Origin: an uncultured Collinsella sp.
Lineage (GTDB): Bacteria > Actinomycetota > Coriobacteriia > Coriobacteriales > Coriobacteriaceae
Assembly: GCA_900550815.1 (NCBI GenBank)
Contig: URTW01000077.1
Span: forward strand, 1-9,065
Reading direction: 5' to 3'
DNA length: 9,065 nt
Shown here: one piece after another, positions 6,334 through 9,065 of the stretch
Numbering within the stretch: the stretch's first letter is position 1
How the letters are laid out: every line of letters starts with the position of its first letter
Notes under the pieces: model-generated
What the model was told of the DNA's origin: nothing
Seen by the model: only the letters and a program-made list of their open reading frames with translations
Database searches by the model: none
Position numbers and translations under genes: made by a program

Positions 6334-7749
6334 ATGGCCGAGGTTTGGCGCTTTTTTGCGCATGAGGATGATTTTGCCGATCTGGACGAGGCTGGTGCGT
6401 GCGAGCGCCTGGGCCGCGTGCTGTCGTTTCCGACCATCTCGAGTATGGATGCCGAGGCGGTGAACTGGCAGCCGTTCGACGACCTGCGCGCGTATATGCA
6501 GCAGGCTTGGCCGCACGTATTTACGGCGGGTAAGGTCGAGCTTATCGACCATTCGCTATTGGTGACGCTTAGCGGTTCCGACCCTGCCCTCAAACCCGTC
6601 ATGCTCATGGGCCACATGGACGTGGTTCCCGTGGTACCCGGCACCGAGGCTGACTGGACGCATGTCCCCTTTAGCGGACATGTGGACGACACCTACATTT
6701 GGGGTCGCGGCGCCATCGATATGAAAGACCAGGTCGCAGGCATTCTCAAGGCGGTTGAGTATGCGCTCGCACACGGCTGGGAGCACGAGCGCACCCTGCT
6801 GCTGGCTTTTGGCCAGGACGAGGAAACCACGCAGTTCGGTGCGGGTGCCATCGGCCGCGTGCTCGAAGAGCGCGGCATTGAGCTTGAGTACCTGATCGAC
6901 GAGGGCGACTACCGCATCGTTCCGGCTGCCGAGTACGGCGCGGGCGAGGGCTGGCTTATGCATGCCGACCTTGCCGAGAAGGGCTATGCCGATATCGTGC
7001 TCAAGACGAAGCGCGAGGGCGGTCATTCCACCAACCCCTACGGTGGCACTTCGCTCGAGGTGCTGAGCCGTGCCATCGCCGCAATCTGCGATATCGAGTG
7101 GCCGACGCGCGTGACCGACTTGCTTGCCGCCCAACTCGTCGAGTTGGGGCTCTACACGGCCGATGAAATTGCCGCCAACGGGGATGCCATTGTCCGCGAT
7201 TGCCTCGCCAGCAAAAAGCTCTATCCGCTGGTGACGACCACCTGCGCGCCCACGCAGATCGAGGGTGGCAGCACCGGCGCCAACGTAATGCCGCAGGATA
7301 TGTGGGCCAACATTAACTTCCGCATGCTCGAGGGCACGAGCGTGGCCGATGTCGTGGCCCGCTGCCGCGAGGCCGTTGCCGCGGCGGGCCTCGCCGGGCG
7401 CGTGGAGGTCGAGCTCGGCCCTGGCAGCTCCGAACCCTCGCCGTCTCCGCGCATCGGCGGACCGGGACTCGAGGCGGTTCGCTCCATCGCCGCCCGCTAT
7501 TTCCGTGATCCAAAGGGGACGGAGGAAAACGGATCATCCGAGCCGTTGGCGATTGTCCCTTCGACCGTGATTGGCGCGACCGACGCCGCCAACTATCAGC
7601 GCATTTGTCCCGAGTGCATTCGTTTTTCGGCGTTTGTGGTCGACGATGACGAGTGCGACCGCGGCGTCGACGGCACCAACGAGCGCATCACCCGCCGCGC
7701 CTACCTCCAGGGTGTTCGCTTCCTCATCGCCCTACTCCATACGCTTTAG
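6334..7749 (+). CDS. M20 family metallopeptidase (carboxypeptidase S / PM20D1-like group)
   Basis: 471 residues. M20 enzymes use two metal ions to cleave dipeptides or N-acyl amino acids. Visible motifs: MGHMDVVP (ligand His94, Asp96), IWGRGAIDMKD (bridging Asp129), AFGQDEET (catalytic Glu163, ligand Glu164), LIDEGD (ligand Asp189), GGHST in the dimerisation domain (His231), and GATDAANY near the C-terminus. The last metal ligand, usually His in HGxNERI, reads VDGTNERI here, giving Asp446. A hydrophilic segment DPKGTEENGSSEP (about 392-404) overlaps a palindrome-like DNA repeat. The ATG at 6334 is chosen over upstream in-frame codons because AAAGGA (6324-6329) precedes it and the upstream codons fall in the hairpin. 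It lies 72 bp after the ATPase gene, so it may share the transporter transcript and act on imported peptides or acyl amino acids; that is inference. The stop is TAG. Confidence 0.92.
   Translation: MAEVWRFFAHEDDFADLDEAGACERLGRVLSFPTISSMDAEAVNWQPFDDLRAYMQQAWPHVFTAGKVELIDHSLLVTLSGSDPALKPVMLMGHMDVVPVVPGTEADWTHVPFSGHVDDTYIWGRGAIDMKDQVAGILKAVEYALAHGWEHERTLLLAFGQDEETTQFGAGAIGRVLEERGIELEYLIDEGDYRIVPAAEYGAGEGWLMHADLAEKGYADIVLKTKREGGHSTNPYGGTSLEVLSRAIAAICDIEWPTRVTDLLAAQLVELGLYTADEIAANGDAIVRDCLASKKLYPLVTTTCAPTQIEGGSTGANVMPQDMWANINFRMLEGTSVADVVARCREAVAAAGLAGRVEVELGPGSSEPSPSPRIGGPGLEAVRSIAARYFRDPKGTEENGSSEPLAIVPSTVIGATDAANYQRICPECIRFSAFVVDDDECDRGVDGTNERITRRAYLQGVRFLIALLHTL
7506..7536. repeat. Palindrome-flanked repeat-like segment inside the M20 gene
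   Basis: TGATCC (7506-7511) and GGATCA (7531-7536) are exact reverse complements enclosing a purine-rich 19-nt stretch, AAAGGGGACGGAGGAAAAC. The composition differs from the surrounding codons, and the stretch shares GGGGAC with the element at 3195. I recall similar segments between genes in Collinsella, but could not check this. It encodes a polar loop. Confidence 0.45.
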
Positions 7750-7783
7750 AATCCGACAAAGGGACTGTCCCTTTGTCGGATTC
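7749..7783. repeat. 35-nt dispersed palindrome, copy 2 (perfect)
   Basis: GAATCCGACAAAGGGAC, a central T (7766), then the exact reverse complement: 17-bp arms with no mismatch. It begins at the last base of the M20 stop codon. It is the same element as at 1045-1079, with the flanking GAATG/CATTC exchanged for GAATC/GATTC and the pairing kept. No T-run follows on either strand, though such a strong hairpin could still help end or stabilise the M20 transcript. Confidence 0.82.
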
Positions 7784-7797
7784 CGTGCGGGTTATAT

Positions 7798-7829
7798 GCA
7801 GGTTTGCCTGCGCACGCTATCATATATGG
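7798..7829 (+). promoter_or_regulatory. Possible promoter region of prfA
   Basis: After the palindrome the sequence becomes locally AT-rich, with TATCATATATG at 7819-7829 as -10 candidates and TTGCCT at 7804-7809 as a -35 candidate. The spacing (9 or 14 bp, depending on the hexamer chosen) is poor. A small hairpin GCAGG-TTTG-CCTGC (7798-7811) overlaps the -35 candidate. A promoter for prfA is expected between 7784 and about 7860, but its exact place is uncertain. Confidence 0.3.
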
Positions 7830-7843
7830 GTTAGACCGCAACT

Positions 7844-7897
7844 ATGTACCCCATACGCGAAGGGATGCGCATGTATCTGAAGATCGACATGCTCTAG
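7844..7897 (+). CDS. Possible UAG-terminated leader peptide (uORF) upstream of prfA
   Basis: A 17-codon frame ([17 protein letters not shown]) ends in TAG at 7895. The likelier start is the third Met codon at 7871, because AAGGG (7860-7864) lies 6 nt before it, giving the 8-residue MYLKIDML. Nothing in the peptide is recognisable. If the TAG were read through, the frame stays open for 22 codons to a TAA at 7964-7966 that overlaps the AAAGGAG ribosome site of prfA. This layout is suggestive, but a frame this short occurs often by chance. Confidence 0.25.
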   Translation: MYPIREGMRMYLKIDML

Positions 7898-7977
7898 CTG
7901 GACTTACCCCCGCAGCGGCGCCCCGCGCCCCATCAATTCTGCCGATTTTCGCCTTCACGCATATAAAGGAGTCCGTC

Positions 7978-9045
7978 ATGCGCGACAAGCTCGAAAAGAT
8001 CATCAAGGCCTACGAGGAGCTCGAGAAGAAGCTTTCCGACCCGGCCGTCGCCTCCGATATCAAGGAGTTCACGCGTCTCAACAAGGAGTACGCGCACCAG
8101 TCCGACCTCATTGCCGCCTCGCGCGAGTACATCGGCGCGCTCGATGACATCGAGGCTGCCAAGGAAATGCTGCACGATACCACCGATGCCGATGAGAAGG
8201 AGATGCTCCAGATGGACATCTCCGAAAACGAGGCCAAGCTTCCCCAGCTCGAGGAAGACATCAAGTACATGCTCATCCCGAGCGACCCCAACGACGACAA
8301 GAACACCATCGTCGAGATCCGCTCCGCCGCCGGTGGCGACGAGGCGGCCATCTTCGCCGGCGATCTGTACAAGATGTACCAGCGCTTTTGCGAGTCGCGC
8401 GGCTGGAAGACTACCGTGCTCGATTCCAGCCCCAGCGAGGCCGGTGGCTTTAAGTCCATCGAGTTCAAGGTCGAGGGCGACCGCGTCTACTCCGTCATGA
8501 AGTTCGAGTCCGGCGTGCACCGCGTCCAGCGCGTTCCCAAGACTGAGTCCCAGGGCCGCATTCAGACCTCCACGGCTACCGTCGCCGTACTTCCCGAGGC
8601 CGAGGAGATCGACGTCCAGATCAACCAGTCCGACCTGCGCATCGACACCTACTGCGCCTCCGGACCTGGCGGTCAGTGCGTTAATACCACCTACTCCGCC
8701 GTGCGCATCACCCACCTGCCCACCAACACCGTGGTGCAGTCCCAGGAGCAGCGCTCCCAGATCCAGAACCGCGAGGTCTGCATGCAGATGCTGCGCGCCC
8801 GCCTGTACGAGATGGAGCTCGAGAAGCAGCAGGCAGAGCTTGGTGCCGAGCGCCAGAGCCAGATTGGCCACGGCAACCGCTCCGAGAAGATCCGCACCTA
8901 CAACCAGCCCCAGGACCGCGTGACCGACCACCGCATCGGTTTCAACTCCACCTACAACGGCGTCCTTCTGGGCGACCAGCTCGGCACCGTGCTCGAGGCG
9001 CTCGCCGCCGCAGCGCGCGCCGAGAAGCTGGCCCAGGCCGTATAG
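7978..9045 (+). CDS. prfA: Peptide chain release factor 1
   Basis: 355 residues, normal RF1 length. RF1 recognises UAA and UAG in the ribosomal A site and triggers release of the finished protein. The order of features fits: coiled helical domain 1 (1-105), [21 protein letters not shown], codon-recognition PxT motif as PKT (187-189, versus PAT in E. coli), the catalytic GGQ loop at 231-233, and the C-terminal [19 protein letters not shown]. The PxT (not RF2's SPF) and the absence of an internal frameshift site identify RF1. Several normally conserved positions differ: Gln196 replaces the His of RIHTS, and around GGQ there are Cys226, Pro230, Cys234 and Tyr239. The ATG at 7978 has an ideal AAAGGAG site 6 nt upstream; the frame is open further upstream to 7804, but lacks RF1 similarity there. 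The gene ends with two consecutive TAG codons. prmC, the GGQ methyltransferase often next to prfA, would lie beyond the window if present. Confidence 0.97.
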   Translation: MRDKLEKIIKAYEELEKKLSDPAVASDIKEFTRLNKEYAHQSDLIAASREYIGALDDIEAAKEMLHDTTDADEKEMLQMDISENEAKLPQLEEDIKYMLIPSDPNDDKNTIVEIRSAAGGDEAAIFAGDLYKMYQRFCESRGWKTTVLDSSPSEAGGFKSIEFKVEGDRVYSVMKFESGVHRVQRVPKTESQGRIQTSTATVAVLPEAEEIDVQINQSDLRIDTYCASGPGGQCVNTTYSAVRITHLPTNTVVQSQEQRSQIQNREVCMQMLRARLYEMELEKQQAELGAERQSQIGHGNRSEKIRTYNQPQDRVTDHRIGFNSTYNGVLLGDQLGTVLEALAAAARAEKLAQAV

Positions 9046-9065
9046 TAGGTTTCGCGGATTTGCCA

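Noticed and set aside
7749..7783. Calling the 35-nt palindrome a rho-independent terminator
   Set aside because: There is no T-run after the stem, and the same element upstream of the MFS gene is not at a gene end.
7804..7977. N-terminal extension of prfA from TTG 7804
   Set aside because: The added 58 residues have no RF1 similarity, and AAAGGAG sits exactly before ATG 7978.
7933..8931. Long minus-strand open frame opposite prfA
   Set aside because: Low-complexity Leu/Gly/Val shadow of a universally conserved gene.
1..9065. CRISPR arrays, tRNA or rRNA genes, transposase genes, phage genes
   Set aside because: No spaced direct-repeat array, tRNA-like cloverleaf, rRNA signature or mobile-element gene was seen on either strand.

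Overview
The window looks like chromosomal DNA of a high-GC gut actinobacterium of the class Coriobacteriia, most likely Collinsella or a close relative. The reasons are strong G/C preference at third codon positions, Actinobacteria-like wording in release factor 1 (GPGGQ rather than GAGGQ), and several short palindromic intergenic elements of a kind I associate with Collinsella genomes. The genus is an inference from recall; the class is more secure. The content is mostly housekeeping and nutrient uptake, with no phage, CRISPR or insertion-sequence gene.

Layout, left to right. (1) 1-988, minus strand: an MFS efflux-type permease whose 3' end lies outside the window. (2) 989-1248: a divergent intergenic region with a 35-nt palindrome and a larger nested inverted repeat. 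(3) 1249-2118, plus: an unrecognised protein with an acidic N-terminal half, one membrane segment and a beta-rich C-terminal half. (4) 2198-3091, plus: a LacX/GalM-like aldose 1-epimerase, ended by a good rho-independent terminator at 3147-3187. (5) 3092-3368: that terminator, a 20-bp-arm palindrome and an AT-rich tandem repeat in front of the next operon. (6) 3369-6261, plus: a polar amino-acid ABC importer in the order binding lipoprotein, permease, ATPase. (7) 6334-7749, plus: an M20 metallopeptidase, possibly in the same operon. (8) 7750-7977: a second copy of the 35-nt palindrome and a leader with a possible short upstream ORF. (9) 7978-9045, plus: prfA, release factor 1.

How the genes fit together: the lipoprotein, permease and ATPase form one importer. 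The peptidase 72 bp downstream may hydrolyse an imported dipeptide or N-acyl amino acid, as in other operons that pair amino-acid ABC systems with M20 enzymes. The epimerase and the 1249 gene stand apart from this operon.

I did not find a convincing wholly new system. The points most worth a second look are: RF1 with Gln in place of the decoding-site His and unusual residues around GGQ; its own gene ending in tandem UAG codons and preceded by a possible UAG-terminated mini-ORF; an M20 enzyme with Asp in place of the C-terminal metal-ligand His; and four kinds of palindromic element, three sharing a GGGAC core, one of them apparently inside a coding sequence.
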